Shown in pieces: positions 25,473-34,420 of a stretch of DNA of 64,000 nucleotides. Both the position numbers and the translations under genes were made by a program. Within the stretch, counting starts at the first letter, position 1, and the number at the start of each line of letters is the position of its first letter. This stretch comes from PLanc-01 sp034678485 (GTDB lineage Bacteria > Planctomycetota > Phycisphaerae > Sedimentisphaerales > Anaerobacaceae), in contig JAXDBU010000092.1 of the NCBI GenBank assembly GCA_034678485.1, forward strand, positions 13,397 to 77,396. The letters are read 5' to 3'. Below the pieces are notes generated by a model. It was not told the DNA's origin, made no database searches, and saw nothing but the letters and a program-made list of their open reading frames with translations.

Positions 25473-25676
25473 CTAAACAGGTGTGACGTTTGTGGCCTCC
25501 GGTCCCTTGCGACCCGGGCCCTTGGTGTACTCCACCGCCTGGCCTTCGTGCAACGTCTTGAATCCCTCGCCGGCGATATTGGAATGATGGATGAACAGCT
25601 CTTCGCTGCCGTCATCGGGGGTGATGAATCCAAACCCTTTCTTCTCGTTGAACCACTTCACTGTTCCTCGTGCCAT
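25473..25676 (-). CDS. Cold shock protein, CspA family
   Basis: A 67-residue single cold-shock domain that binds single-stranded RNA and DNA as a chaperone. Both RNA-binding motifs are clear: KGFGFI (RNP1) and ELFIHH (RNP2, here Ile for the usual Val). It starts at ATG 25676 after AGGGAGA. A paralogue of the same length lies 64 bases upstream on the same strand, so the two are a tandem duplication and may share a transcript. Confidence 0.95.
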   Translation of the reverse strand: MARGTVKWFNEKKGFGFITPDDGSEELFIHHSNIAGEGFKTLHEGQAVEYTKGPGRKGPEATNVTPV

Positions 25677-25740
25677 AACTTGATTCTCCCTGGGGACCTC
25701 GGCATGGTCCCTGCACTATCTCTCCCCCACCGCCTGTCCG

Positions 25741-25944
25741 CTACTTCGGAACTACATTCGTCGCGCACGGGCCCTTGCGCCCTTGCCCGACAGTGAACTC
25801 GACCTTCTGCCCTTCGTTGAGCGAGGCGTACCCTTGCGTCCTGATCTCCGAGTGATGGACAAACAGATCGTCGCCGCCCTCGTCCGGGGCGATGAAGCCG
25901 AAGCCCTTGTCCGCGTTGAACCACTTTACTGTACCTTTTGCCAC
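25741..25944 (-). CDS. Cold shock protein, CspA family (upstream paralogue)
   Basis: A 67-residue cold-shock domain with KGFGFI and DLFVHH. The start is the GTG at 25944 (reading GTG GCA AAA GGT, hence MAKGTVKW), supported by GGGAGAA upstream and by equal length with its paralogue. An earlier in-frame ATG would add an unlikely 12-residue extension. It stands first of the tandem pair, after a leader of unknown length. Confidence 0.92.
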   Translation of the reverse strand: MAKGTVKWFNADKGFGFIAPDEGGDDLFVHHSEIRTQGYASLNEGQKVEFTVGQGRKGPCATNVVPK

Positions 25945-26301
25945 TGGGTCTTCTCCCGAGCCACCACGGGCTCTAAACACGTTCCCTCTGTTGCATGAAG
26001 GGGTAGACTCCGAGGGAAGAAAGTATACACCTTTTTACAGGAGGTCCATATTATCGCGCCGCCAGTGCAGTGGGTATATAATAAATGCCAAAAGACGGAA
26101 ATTTCGGGGTGTCCGATGTAGGTAAATTCCTTACTCCGCAAGGAGAGCAATGTCCCAGTATGGGACATGCGTGACACGTGTCAGGACACGGCGTAGCAGA
26201 CGTCCCTCATTGCTCGCAGTATGCTCACTCGGAGTTGCAGATATCGTCCTTCGCTGGGCTCAGCACAACAATCCTTGCACGCGAGTTGATCCCGATCACC
26301 A
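25945..26301. other. Intergenic region between csp and hflX
   Basis: About 357 bases with no supported gene. A plus-strand frame from ATG 26150 has a good ribosome-binding site (AAGGAG) but runs into antisense of hflX and matches no family. TATAAT at 26077-26082 lacks a -35 at the right distance. The main structure is a cluster of palindromes at 26151-26190. Confidence 0.4.
26151..26190. promoter_or_regulatory. Cluster of palindromes built from TGTC/GACA half-sites
   Basis: TGTCCCA-GTA-TGGGACA (26151-26167), TGACACGTGTCA (26172-26183) and an overlapping CGTGTC-AG-GACACG follow one another within 40 bases. Repeated half-sites of this kind suggest operator sites for a dimeric regulator. The regulator and the target gene are unknown. 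Confidence 0.45.
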
Positions 26302-27642
26302 TCAACCCTCGACGACCTCCAATCTCTCTGGTCGGAGGCGTTCGAGTTCGGGCAATTGGTTCTTGCCCATGCGCACGTCGATGATGGCCTGGCCATCGTC
26401 GTACTGCTCGCTCACGATCCGGCCGTAGGTACGGAGGAAGCTCTGCACCTTGCCGTTGGCCTGACTGGTCGTGACGCGAAGCACCAGCTCGCGTCCCCTG
26501 TACCGTCGTATCACACCACAGGCCAGTTCATCCATACCCAGACCAGTCCTGGCGGAGATGGCCACTGCGTCCGGGTGCAGCGTCTGGAGCATTTCCAGCG
26601 GGCCGACGTCCTTGATCGCATCGACCTTGTTGAAGACCACCAGCACGGGCTTGTCTTTGCAGCCGATCTCCGACAGGACGCCATTCACCGACTCGATCTG
26701 CGCCACCACATCCGGGTTCGAGACATCCACCACGTGCAGAAGCAGATCGGCGAACACCGCTTCCTCCAGTGTTGCCTTGAACGAGGCCACAAGCTGGTGT
26801 GGCAGATCTCGCACGAAGCCGACGGTGTCGCTCACGAGCACCTCGACACCCCGCGCCGCAGTCCATTTCCTGGTTCTGGTGTCGAGCGTGGCGAAGAGCC
26901 GGTCCTCGACGAAGGCGCCCGCGTTCGTCAGGGCATTCAACAGCGTGCTCTTGCCGGCATTCGTGTAGCCGACGATGGAGACCTGGAAGAAATCCTTGCG
27001 TCCCTTGATCTCGCGGAGCTTGCGCCGGTCGATCCCCTCCAGCTCGCGCTTGAGCTCGGTGATCCGCTTGCTGACGAGCCGACGGTCGATCTCCAATTGC
27101 TGCTCGCCGGGCCCTCGGACGCCGATGGCGCCGACCGCTCCGGCGGCCGGACCACCGCTGGCCCCGGTCACCGTGTCCAGGTGCGACCACATCCGCGTCA
27201 GTCTCGGGTAGGTGTACTGCAACTGGGCCAGCTCGACCTGCAGCTTGGCCTGCTTGGTCTGTGCCCGCGTGGCAAAGATGTCCAGGATCAGCTCGCTGCG
27301 GTCCAGCACTTTCGTCTGCGTCACAGTCTCCAACTCACGAATCTGGGCGGGCGACAGATCGTTGTCGAAGATGATAACATCGGCATTGAACCGCTTCACG
27401 CGTCCGGCAAGTTGATCGGCTTTGCCCTTGCCCAGGTAGGTAGAAGGCTTGATCGTGCGAATCTTCTGCTGGAATCGATCGACGACGACCGCCCCGGCAC
27501 TCTCGGCCAGCGCGGTCAACTCCGCCAGGTTGTCATAGCCCTTGGAGCCCGGCAAAACGGCAGCCACAAGGATGGCACGCTCTTTCCGGACTCTCAGTGT
27601 CTCGCGAAGCTTCTCCAAGTTATGTTCGGACCTCCAAATCAC
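26302..27642 (-). CDS. hflX: Ribosome-associated GTPase HflX
   Basis: A 446-residue GTPase that binds and splits stalled ribosomes. The HflX N-terminal domain (TIKPSTYLGKGKADQL, FDNDLSPAQIRELE) is followed by a linker helix with GVRGPGEQQLEIDRR, then the G domain: GYTNAGKST (G1), DTVGFVRDLPH (G3), NKVD (G4) and SARTG (G5). A C-terminal domain completes it. The start is uncertain: GTG 27642 keeps the frame but has no clear ribosome-binding site, and a TTG eight codons later follows GGAGG. The stop lies in a small GTTGAT/ATCAAC hairpin. The gene diverges from rpsU, another translation gene. Confidence 0.93.
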   Translation of the reverse strand: MIWRSEHNLEKLRETLRVRKERAILVAAVLPGSKGYDNLAELTALAESAGAVVVDRFQQKIRTIKPSTYLGKGKADQLAGRVKRFNADVIIFDNDLSPAQIRELETVTQTKVLDRSELILDIFATRAQTKQAKLQVELAQLQYTYPRLTRMWSHLDTVTGASGGPAAGAVGAIGVRGPGEQQLEIDRRLVSKRITELKRELEGIDRRKLREIKGRKDFFQVSIVGYTNAGKSTLLNALTNAGAFVEDRLFATLDTRTRKWTAARGVEVLVSDTVGFVRDLPHQLVASFKATLEEAVFADLLLHVVDVSNPDVVAQIESVNGVLSEIGCKDKPVLVVFNKVDAIKDVGPLEMLQTLHPDAVAISARTGLGMDELACGVIRRYRGRELVLRVTTSQANGKVQSFLRTYGRIVSEQYDDGQAIIDVRMGKNQLPELERLRPERLEVVEG

Positions 27643-27743
27643 CGGATTACTACGGCACTCGAAATCGAGATTCTCGAGTTTATCAGAAGCATACCCCCTG
27701 CCGCCTGGATTTCACGAAAAATATCGCGGACGATTTTTGGGAC

Positions 27744-27772
27744 TTGAACACGACCAGGGTGTGTGGTATATT
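27744..27772 (+). promoter_or_regulatory. Sigma70-type promoter of rpsU
   Basis: TTGAAC (27744-27749), a 17-base spacer, and TATATT (27767-27772). The leader to the rpsU ATG is about 75 bases. Confidence 0.7.
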
Positions 27773-27855
27773 CTTTGCTTTCGGCTCTGCAGCGACAGTC
27801 ATGGGTTTTGCAGTCGCGAGGATTTGAATTCGGTTACGGGTTTTAAGGGGTACAC

Positions 27856-28032
27856 ATGCTCAAAGTGAAAATGCGATCGGGCGAGTCTGTGCAGCAGATG
27901 ATTCGGCGTTTCAAGAAGCTCTGTGAAAAAGAGGGTTTGATTCGCGATATGAAGCGGACGGCGTACTATGAGAAGCCTTCGGAGCGGGAACGCAGGCGAA
28001 TGCGAAAGGCCCAGCGGATCATCCGGCACTGA
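27856..28032 (+). CDS. rpsU: 30S ribosomal protein S21
   Basis: A 58-residue basic protein of the small ribosomal subunit. It reads MLKVKMRSGESVQQMIRRFK at the start and is rich in Arg and Lys at the end (SERERRRMRKAQRI), matching S21, including the conserved FKKLCEKEGLIRDMKR-type stretch. AAGGGG precedes the ATG. A good promoter lies upstream and two hairpins downstream. S21 helps start-site recognition on mRNA; in other bacteria rpsU is often next to dnaG and rpoD, which is not the case here. Confidence 0.95.
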   Translation: MLKVKMRSGESVQQMIRRFKKLCEKEGLIRDMKRTAYYEKPSERERRRMRKAQRIIRH

Positions 28033-28072
28033 GTCGCCGGTCTTTTCTCCTCGAATCGAACACAAATCAAGC

Positions 28073-28101
28073 ATAGACAAGCACTTGTGACGCTTGTCTA
28101 T
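28073..28101 (+). terminator. Hairpin after rpsU
   Basis: A perfect 10-bp stem, ATAGACAAGC (28073-28082) with GCTTGTCTAT (28092-28101), and a 9-base loop, lies 40 bases after the rpsU stop. No long T-run follows. Confidence 0.5.
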
Positions 28102-28149
28102 TCGCTTCTGATGGGTCGTGAGACTTCTTTTGATCCCCCGTTGAAGACG

Positions 28150-28183
28150 GGCTGACAGGGAAGTGTTTTGCGCCCTGTCAGCC
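28150..28183. terminator. Hairpin between rpsU and the TRAP genes
   Basis: A perfect 11-bp stem, GGCTGACAGGG (28150-28160) with CCCTGTCAGCC (28173-28183), with a 12-base loop. It sits between convergent genes, so it may end the minus-strand TRAP transcript. Confidence 0.45.
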
Positions 28184-28278
28184 GGCCAGGCCGAGCAGCC
28201 GCAGCCGATTGCCTCCCACACGGACAGATGATTCACCATGTGCCGATCAGGCACTGGTTCGGGCACTCCAGAGCTTCG

Positions 28279-30555
28279 TCAGGGGACGGCCCGTGTGTTC
28301 CGAATCGCCTCGACAGTTTCTCTGGCCCGCGGCCCAAGCTGCTTGAAGACCGCGTCATAGGCCGGACGGCACGCCTCTTCGAATTGGCCTCTGTCGGGCT
28401 GCGTGAACTGCATACCGGCGGCCCGAAGCAAGCCCTCCAGCTCGGTGTCCCGCTGTTTCATGTAGTCAAGCTGCCAACGACTGGACTCGCCCACACACTC
28501 GCGGAAGACCCGTCGATCCTCGTCGGACAACGTCCGCCAGAATCGCTCGCTGACGAGCACATAGGCCGAGTTATAGATGTGGGCGGTCAGCGCGATGTAC
28601 TTCTGGGCCTCAAACAACCGGCCGGACCAGATGTTCTGCAAGGGGTTCTCCTGTCCGTGCGCGGTTCCGAGCAGGAGGGCCGAGTACAACTCTGAAAACG
28701 GCATGGACACGGGGCTGGCACCGAGGGCCCGGATCGTCTCGATCTCGGCAGGGTTCTCCGGCGTGCGGATCTTGAGTCCCACGAGATCCGACGGCTCGTG
28801 GATCGGCCTCCGGGAATTCGTGATATGGCGGAATCCGTTCTCGTAGAAGCCGACCAATCGCAGTCCTCGCGGCGGGAGGGACGCAGCCAGGCTTTCCATA
28901 ACCGGTCCGGCGTTGACCTGCGCGACGTGGTCCCGGTCGCGATACAGGTAGGGCATTTCAAAGAGAGCGAACAGCGGCTCATAGGCGTTCAGCAGGCCCG
29001 TGACAGTCATCTCCGTCGTCCCGAGCGTGAGCATCTCCTGGAGCACCTTCTCGCTGCCAAGCTGGCCGCCGAAGCAGACCTTCACACAGAATCGACCGTC
29101 GGTCCTGGCTTCGAAGCTGCGCCCAAACCGCTCCAGCGCCTGAGTGAAGGAATGCTGCTCCGAATGGCTGACTCCGATCCGGACGATACGTGCATTCCCG
29201 GCGACCGGAGTCGTCGTCTTGACCTCGACCGGCTTGGGCCCCGCTTCTTCCCCGGTCGGTGCAGTCAACGTCCTCGGCATGAGCAGATCGGGCAGAAACA
29301 GCACGAGCCGGTCCGCGTAGGTAACGAGCATCAGTACACCAACCAACGGCACCAGGAAGGGAAGAACGGCACGGATCATAACCTCGATCTTGAGTTTGCT
29401 GATGTGGCTCATGACGAACAGGCACATCCCCACCGGCGGCGTCACCACTCCGATCATAAGATTGACGGCCATGACGACCCCCAAGTGGATCGGGTCCACG
29501 CCTACCGCCGGGGAGGTCGCCAGCGGGTAGATGATGGGGATGAACAGAATCAGGACGACTCCCGCCTCCATGACGGCCCCGAGCAACAACAGCAGGATGT
29601 TCAGCAGTAGGAGGACTACATATTTGTTGTTGGTGAACCCGAGCACGGCGGCAGCCACCTTCTCGCCCACGTCGGCGACGGAAAGCTGGAACGAGAACAC
29701 CGAGGTCACCGAGATGACAAAGGTCACGACGGCCGTCGCAATCATTGTATCGACGAAGATCCTCGGCAGGTCCCGGACCTTCACCGTGCGATAGAGAAAC
29801 ATGCTGAGAAACAGGGCATAGGCCGCGGCTACGGCGGCCGCCTCCGTCGGCGTGAACCACCCGGTGAGGATTCCGCCCAACATGAGCACGGGCATCAGTA
29901 AGGGTACGATCGCCTGGCTCGTGGCGGCGAGCTTCTCCCGGAGACTCGACCGCCGGTCGCAGGGATAGCTCCTTGCACGCGCCATGAGGTAGATCAGAAC
30001 CATCAGGGCCAGGCTCATCAGCACGCCCGGCACAATCCCGCCCAGAAAGAGACGGCCGACCGATTCGTCGGTCATTGCGGCGTAGATGATCATCGGGATA
30101 CTCGGCGGGATGATCGGGCCCAGCACGGAGGCCGCAGCGGCAACTGCGGCAGCGAACGGCTTGTCATAGCCGTTGTCCTGCATCGCCTTGACCTCGATCT
30201 CGCCGAGCCCGCCGGCGGTGGCGACCGCCGAACCATTCATCCAGGCGAACAGCATGCTCGCCACGACGTTCGCGTGGGCCAGCCCGCCGGGGACGCTGCC
30301 GACCCAGATCCGCGCGAACTTGAAGAGCCGGTCCGTGATGCCGCCGGCGTTCATCAGTTTTCCCGCCAGCAGGAACAGCGGGATTGCCAGAAAGGTGAAG
30401 TTGTCGATCCCTGCGACCATCTTGTGGGGGATCACCGTCAGAGGGACGTCGCTGAATACCGCCAACGAGAGACAACAGGCGATGCCGATGGCCAGCGCGA
30501 TCGGCATGCTGATCGCGACCAGGACCGCGAAGAAGACCACCAGCGCCAGGATCAT
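28279..30555 (-). CDS. TRAP transporter large permease (DctM) fused to the substrate-binding protein (DctP)
   Basis: A 758-residue fusion. Residues 1 to about 425 are a complete DctM-type permease: MILALVVFFAVLVAISMPIA, LFLLAGKLMNAGGI, NGSAVATAGGLGEIEVKAM, IPPSIPMIIYAA, and GVVTPPVGMCLFVMS. After a Pro/Thr-rich linker (about 435-460) comes a DctP-type solute receptor: IRIGVSHSEQHSFTQALERF, FGGQLGSEKVLQEML, GLKIRTPENPAEIETIRALG, FSELYSALLLGTAHGQENPL. DctP is normally a free, secreted protein. Here it is tethered to the last helix and must lie in the periplasm. GGAGG precedes ATG 30555, which overlaps the DctQ stop. The conserved Arg-Thr-Pro site suggests an organic acid, but the substrate is unknown. 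Confidence 0.9.
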   Translation of the reverse strand: MILALVVFFAVLVAISMPIALAIGIACCLSLAVFSDVPLTVIPHKMVAGIDNFTFLAIPLFLLAGKLMNAGGITDRLFKFARIWVGSVPGGLAHANVVASMLFAWMNGSAVATAGGLGEIEVKAMQDNGYDKPFAAAVAAAASVLGPIIPPSIPMIIYAAMTDESVGRLFLGGIVPGVLMSLALMVLIYLMARARSYPCDRRSSLREKLAATSQAIVPLLMPVLMLGGILTGWFTPTEAAAVAAAYALFLSMFLYRTVKVRDLPRIFVDTMIATAVVTFVISVTSVFSFQLSVADVGEKVAAAVLGFTNNKYVVLLLLNILLLLLGAVMEAGVVLILFIPIIYPLATSPAVGVDPIHLGVVMAVNLMIGVVTPPVGMCLFVMSHISKLKIEVMIRAVLPFLVPLVGVLMLVTYADRLVLFLPDLLMPRTLTAPTGEEAGPKPVEVKTTTPVAGNARIVRIGVSHSEQHSFTQALERFGRSFEARTDGRFCVKVCFGGQLGSEKVLQEMLTLGTTEMTVTGLLNAYEPLFALFEMPYLYRDRDHVAQVNAGPVMESLAASLPPRGLRLVGFYENGFRHITNSRRPIHEPSDLVGLKIRTPENPAEIETIRALGASPVSMPFSELYSALLLGTAHGQENPLQNIWSGRLFEAQKYIALTAHIYNSAYVLVSERFWRTLSDEDRRVFRECVGESSRWQLDYMKQRDTELEGLLRAAGMQFTQPDRGQFEEACRPAYDAVFKQLGPRARETVEAIRNTRAVP

Positions 30556-31046
30556 GGGCGACCCTCCCCCGCCGGCGGCGTCCCGAGGTCCATAAGGAAC
30601 TCGGCCGTGTAAGACACGAGGCACATGCAGAGGATCGGAACAGGTACGTAGAACCAGGCCTGCGAGATCCCCAGGATGGGCAGCACGGTCGGCCACAGCA
30701 ACCGGCACATCCGAACCGATTCGACGAACACAACAACCGCGAAGCCCAGGACGAGCAGATAGTTGAGTCGCGTGATATGGCGCCGCCAGGGGATCGGCAG
30801 CCTGTCAAACAACAGGGTGAAACCGACGTGCGCCCGCCTGCGAAACGCCAGGCCGGCAGCAAGGAAACATGACCAGACGAAGAACAGCCGGCTCAATTCA
30901 ATGGAAGAATGGAACGACCACGCCGTAGCACAGCGGGCGGAAATCGCAGTGATCGCGACAGCGAAAAACGCCATCGCCGACACCGCCGTACCAGCATACA
31001 GCAGACGGTCGAGCAACACGTTCATCCGTCGCACGGTCGCGATCAT
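30552..31046 (-). CDS. TRAP transporter small permease (DctQ)
   Basis: A 164-residue membrane protein with four predicted helices and the DctQ signature around FHSSIELSRLFFVWSCFLAAGLAFRRRAHVG, where the Arg-Arg-Ala-His stretch follows helix 2. It pairs with the large permease encoded next; the genes overlap by four bases (ATGA). ATG 31046 is taken as start; ATG 31025 is possible and neither has a clear ribosome-binding site. A yhaM-like gene lies 140 bases upstream on the same strand. Confidence 0.88.
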   Translation of the reverse strand: MIATVRRMNVLLDRLLYAGTAVSAMAFFAVAITAISARCATAWSFHSSIELSRLFFVWSCFLAAGLAFRRRAHVGFTLLFDRLPIPWRRHITRLNYLLVLGFAVVVFVESVRMCRLLWPTVLPILGISQAWFYVPVPILCMCLVSYTAEFLMDLGTPPAGEGRP

Positions 31047-31186
31047 AGATACCGGCCTACCAACGGATTCTCAGTAGCCTCGAGCAGCCGCAAATGGCCG
31101 GTCTGGCCACTATCGCACAGGACGGCCAGCCATGGGTCCGTTGCGTCATGACAGCCGCATTCACGGGCCGGAACACACAAAGAGCT

Positions 31187-32173
31187 TCACTTCTGCCCGT
31201 CGAGGCGTTTGCGGAACAGGCGGGTCTGGAGGGCGTTCTGCCAGGGGGTCCAGTTCGACTCGCTCATCTCGCCGTCGATGGCCGAGGTCACCTGATCCAT
31301 CTTGGCGTCGAGATCGTCGATGTAGTAGACCATGAACGCCTCGGCGGTGGCAGGCAGTTTGGGTGAACCGAACTCATGCTCGCCGTGATGGGCCAGGATA
31401 ATATGGCCCAGAGTATCCAAGACATCCGCGTCGATCTTCGTGCCGGCGGCGCGGAGGGCGTCGGCCTTGCGATGGATCATCAGCAGGGTCTTGCTGATGT
31501 GCCCGATCAGTTGCCCGGAGTCGGTATAGGAAAACGCCATGTCGTAGGCCAGTTCCTCCGTCTTGCCCATGTCGTGGAGGAAGATGCCGGCGAGAACGAG
31601 GTCCGCCTGCACCCGTGGGTACAAGGGCAGGATCGCCTTGGCGACTCCCAGCATGCTGTGCGTGTGCTCCAGCAGCCCGCCGATGCAGTCGTGGTGCATC
31701 TTCATGCCGCCGGGAGCGGAACAGAAACCCTTCATCAGGTCCTTGTCCGCCAGGAACGCCTTGCACAAGGCCGCGACCTGCGGGTGCCGGATCGCACCGA
31801 CGGTTTCCTGCACCTCCTTGAACATCTGGTCGACGTTCTTGGTGGTCCTCGCCAGATAGTTCTCGACGTCCACCTTGCTCGGATCGATGGCTGCAATCGT
31901 GTTGACCACGATCTGCAGGTTGTTCTGGTACAGTTCGCTGCGACCCTGAACATGGACGAACCCCGGCTTGGGCAGGGACTTGTAGACGACCTCCGACGCC
32001 TGCCACATCCGTCCATTCAACTGACCGGTGCGGTCGCACAGGAACATCGCGATATACAGATCGCCGCGCTGGGTGCTGCGAAGAATCGGCTCGCGGACCA
32101 CGTAGACTTCGTTGATGGTCTCGCCCGCCTGAATCTGATTGATGAACTTATGTGTATGTACTGCCTGCGCCAT
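31187..32173 (-). CDS. OB-fold / HD domain protein, YhaM 3'-5' exoribonuclease family
   Basis: A 328-residue cytoplasmic protein. The N-terminal OB-fold (to about residue 90; DLYIAMFLCDRTGQLNGRMW) binds nucleic acid. The C-terminal HD domain has LLEHTHSMLGVA, AGIFLHDMGKTEEL (His-Asp metal pair) and ILAHHGEHEFGSP. This is the layout of YhaM, a metal-dependent 3'-5' exonuclease acting on RNA and single-stranded DNA. ATG 32173 is preferred because GGGG lies six bases upstream; an ATG four codons earlier is possible. It is probably a transcription unit of its own. Confidence 0.87.
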   Translation of the reverse strand: MAQAVHTHKFINQIQAGETINEVYVVREPILRSTQRGDLYIAMFLCDRTGQLNGRMWQASEVVYKSLPKPGFVHVQGRSELYQNNLQIVVNTIAAIDPSKVDVENYLARTTKNVDQMFKEVQETVGAIRHPQVAALCKAFLADKDLMKGFCSAPGGMKMHHDCIGGLLEHTHSMLGVAKAILPLYPRVQADLVLAGIFLHDMGKTEELAYDMAFSYTDSGQLIGHISKTLLMIHRKADALRAAGTKIDADVLDTLGHIILAHHGEHEFGSPKLPATAEAFMVYYIDDLDAKMDQVTSAIDGEMSESNWTPWQNALQTRLFRKRLDGQK

Positions 32174-32299
32174 GATCGACCCCATATTGAACCATAGTCT
32201 TAGTCACAGGGGCCATCATAGTGGCCGTCCCACGGTCCCGCAAGAGAACGAACCGTGGAATCGAGAAAAAGGCCGCTTGGTCTATTGCGAAGGCAACGA

Positions 32300-34393
32300 C
32301 TACTTGCCTTCCTCGACGCGGAACCGGTCACTGCCCCACCCCAAACGTGCAGCAACCGACTGAGGGAACTGCCAGGCAGACACGGTCCCGCCGTGAAGCA
32401 CCACGGTTGTTCGTTCAGCCGCCATGGCAACCGCCTGCGGCGCGTCGAGATACCGCAGGACATTGAGAAAGGTCGGACCCTGGGCATGGCTCGTCGGCAG
32501 GTCGGTCAACTCCAACTGCCCGATGCCTTGCTCGAACAGCGCTGCATAGAGCGAGATCCCGGCCATATCGCCACACGCCGCGACAGTGACAGAGGTTCCC
32601 GCCGTGGGCTCAAGCAGATTCAACGCACGGACAGCCCGGCGAACATCCCAGACCCGCATACCGTCAGCAGTCTGTCCGAGGAGCATGAATCGCCGCCGGA
32701 TCTGAATCTGCTTGCGTCCGTCGCCACTCCACGCGTCCGGCCCGATCCCTCGCGGGCAGACGTAGACGAGCGTCCGCTTGCCCTCGATCACCGCGTTCCG
32801 CAGGGCGTCGAACGCAGACGGATCAGCTTCGGGCAGTGTGTACTCGCCCAGTTCCTTCTCGAACTTGACTCGCATGGCCATCAGCCACTTGGTCCACCCT
32901 GCCTCGTCCAGAATGTGCACAGTAACGCCCTCGTCGCGCGAATCGCCATCGAGACAGAACAGTCTCAGTCGCACGTGCGGCTGGCTCGTGAAATCACACG
33001 CGGTCAGACGGACTCCGTCCGCTTGCGCACGGAACACCCTGTCGATATCGAATGGCCCCGCCTCGCGTTCGCTTGGCCAGCCACGAAAGGACTTCTCTTG
33101 AAGGGCCTTCAGCCAGGAGTCGCGTATCATCGCCCATTCCTCGGACGACTGCGGCACCTGCGGCGTCTCGGCCATCGGCACGAACGTCTCCTGGATCTTC
33201 GCATTGATCTGGTCGGCAGGCAGGTCCTTGAAGACTCTCAACTGCTCCGGCTCGAAGAAGCGAGTGGCAGGTTCGCTGATGACCGGGTTCTCGCCCTTGA
33301 GGAATCGATTGAACCAGACGAAGGCGTGAATCCGCAGTTCCTGCGTGTCCTTGTGTGGCCCCTCGGTGATCTGCAGGCCCAGCTTGTCTTCGGCGCCGTA
33401 CAGCCGATAGATGTCGCGGACCTTCTGATGGAGACGATACACCCCGTCGAGCGGGAAGATGTCGTCCTTGTCGGTGTTCGAAATCAGCAATGGCCGGGGC
33501 GCAACGAGGGCCGCGACCATCGGATAATCCCAGCGGTACGTGTTGACGATGAACATGCAATCACAGTGCCCTTCGACCGTGCCGTCGACGACGTGATTGT
33601 GCAGGTCCGTGATGCCCGCGACCGGCACAGCGGCCTTGATTCGCTCGTCGATGGCGGCGATCCACCAACTGTACGCCCCCCCGCCGGAACGTCCGGTGAC
33701 GCCGATGCGATTCGGGTCCACCTCTTTGCGGCTTTCGAGGTAGTCGAGCGAGCGAACGCAATTCCAGGCTTCGACCCCTGCGGATGTGTAACCCCGGCTG
33801 TTCCACCACCACATGTTGTAGCGATAGGTTCCGTGGTGGATGCCCTCGATCTCGCCGAGTTGCACGGTGTCGACGACCAAACAGACGAATCCATGACGCG
33901 CGAACCAGGCGCCGTGGTGCTGGTAGCCGGCCTTGTTGCCGTAGCTGACGTTGCCCTTCTTGACGGCGCCGTGGCCACAGACGTAGAGGATCGCGGGCGC
34001 AGGCTTGTCCAGGTTCTTCGGGATATACAAATTGCCGGTGACGTACAAACCCGGCATAGACTGGAAATGCAGATTCTCCACGGTGAACTGGTCGTGCTCC
34101 ACAGTGCCTGTCACCACAGCCTCCAGCGGCGTTTTGGCCGGGAATGGATCGAGACCGAGCATTTCGAGCAACTGTTGCCTATAGACGACCCGCTTGGCCT
34201 TCCAGTCGTCCAGGCTCTTGATATCGCTGAGACACTGGCTCTGGAGCTTGGCGGTCTCAGCCTGGAAATACGCCGCAAGTCGGCGATCCGCCGGGCGAGG
34301 TTCATCCGCAAAGGCGGCGGAACCCACGCCGATCCAACAAGCAAACACGACCCCTGCAGTCACGCCGGCCTTCTCATATGTGCTCTGTCGCAT
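32300..34393 (-). CDS. Large secreted alpha/beta hydrolase, acetylxylan esterase-like
   Basis: A 697-residue exported protein with a signal peptide (MRQSTYEKAGVTAGVVFACWIGVGSAAFA). An alpha/beta hydrolase core follows, with LYIPKNLDKPAPAILYVCGHG, the nucleophile elbow TGRSGGGAYSW (Ser in GRSGG, about residue 225), ISNTDKDDIFPLDGV and a late histidine in the EGPHKDTQE stretch. The C-terminal 250 residues look like a second, degenerate hydrolase-like domain without an obvious catalytic triad. It probably removes ester groups from polysaccharide. It is the third gene of the operon after an Nramp-like carrier and a MocA oxidoreductase. ATG 34393 has AGGG upstream; ATG 34411 is an alternative. Confidence 0.8.
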   Translation of the reverse strand: MRQSTYEKAGVTAGVVFACWIGVGSAAFADEPRPADRRLAAYFQAETAKLQSQCLSDIKSLDDWKAKRVVYRQQLLEMLGLDPFPAKTPLEAVVTGTVEHDQFTVENLHFQSMPGLYVTGNLYIPKNLDKPAPAILYVCGHGAVKKGNVSYGNKAGYQHHGAWFARHGFVCLVVDTVQLGEIEGIHHGTYRYNMWWWNSRGYTSAGVEAWNCVRSLDYLESRKEVDPNRIGVTGRSGGGAYSWWIAAIDERIKAAVPVAGITDLHNHVVDGTVEGHCDCMFIVNTYRWDYPMVAALVAPRPLLISNTDKDDIFPLDGVYRLHQKVRDIYRLYGAEDKLGLQITEGPHKDTQELRIHAFVWFNRFLKGENPVISEPATRFFEPEQLRVFKDLPADQINAKIQETFVPMAETPQVPQSSEEWAMIRDSWLKALQEKSFRGWPSEREAGPFDIDRVFRAQADGVRLTACDFTSQPHVRLRLFCLDGDSRDEGVTVHILDEAGWTKWLMAMRVKFEKELGEYTLPEADPSAFDALRNAVIEGKRTLVYVCPRGIGPDAWSGDGRKQIQIRRRFMLLGQTADGMRVWDVRRAVRALNLLEPTAGTSVTVAACGDMAGISLYAALFEQGIGQLELTDLPTSHAQGPTFLNVLRYLDAPQAVAMAAERTTVVLHGGTVSAWQFPQSVAARLGWGSDRFRVEEGK

Positions 34394-34420
34394 TCGATGT
34401 GCCCTATTCATGGATGTCCA

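Noticed and set aside
26150..26428. A plus-strand ORF with a good ribosome-binding site between csp and hflX
   Set aside because: Two thirds of it is antisense to the end of hflX, and the product has no domain or signal; the palindromes at its start are better read as operator sites.
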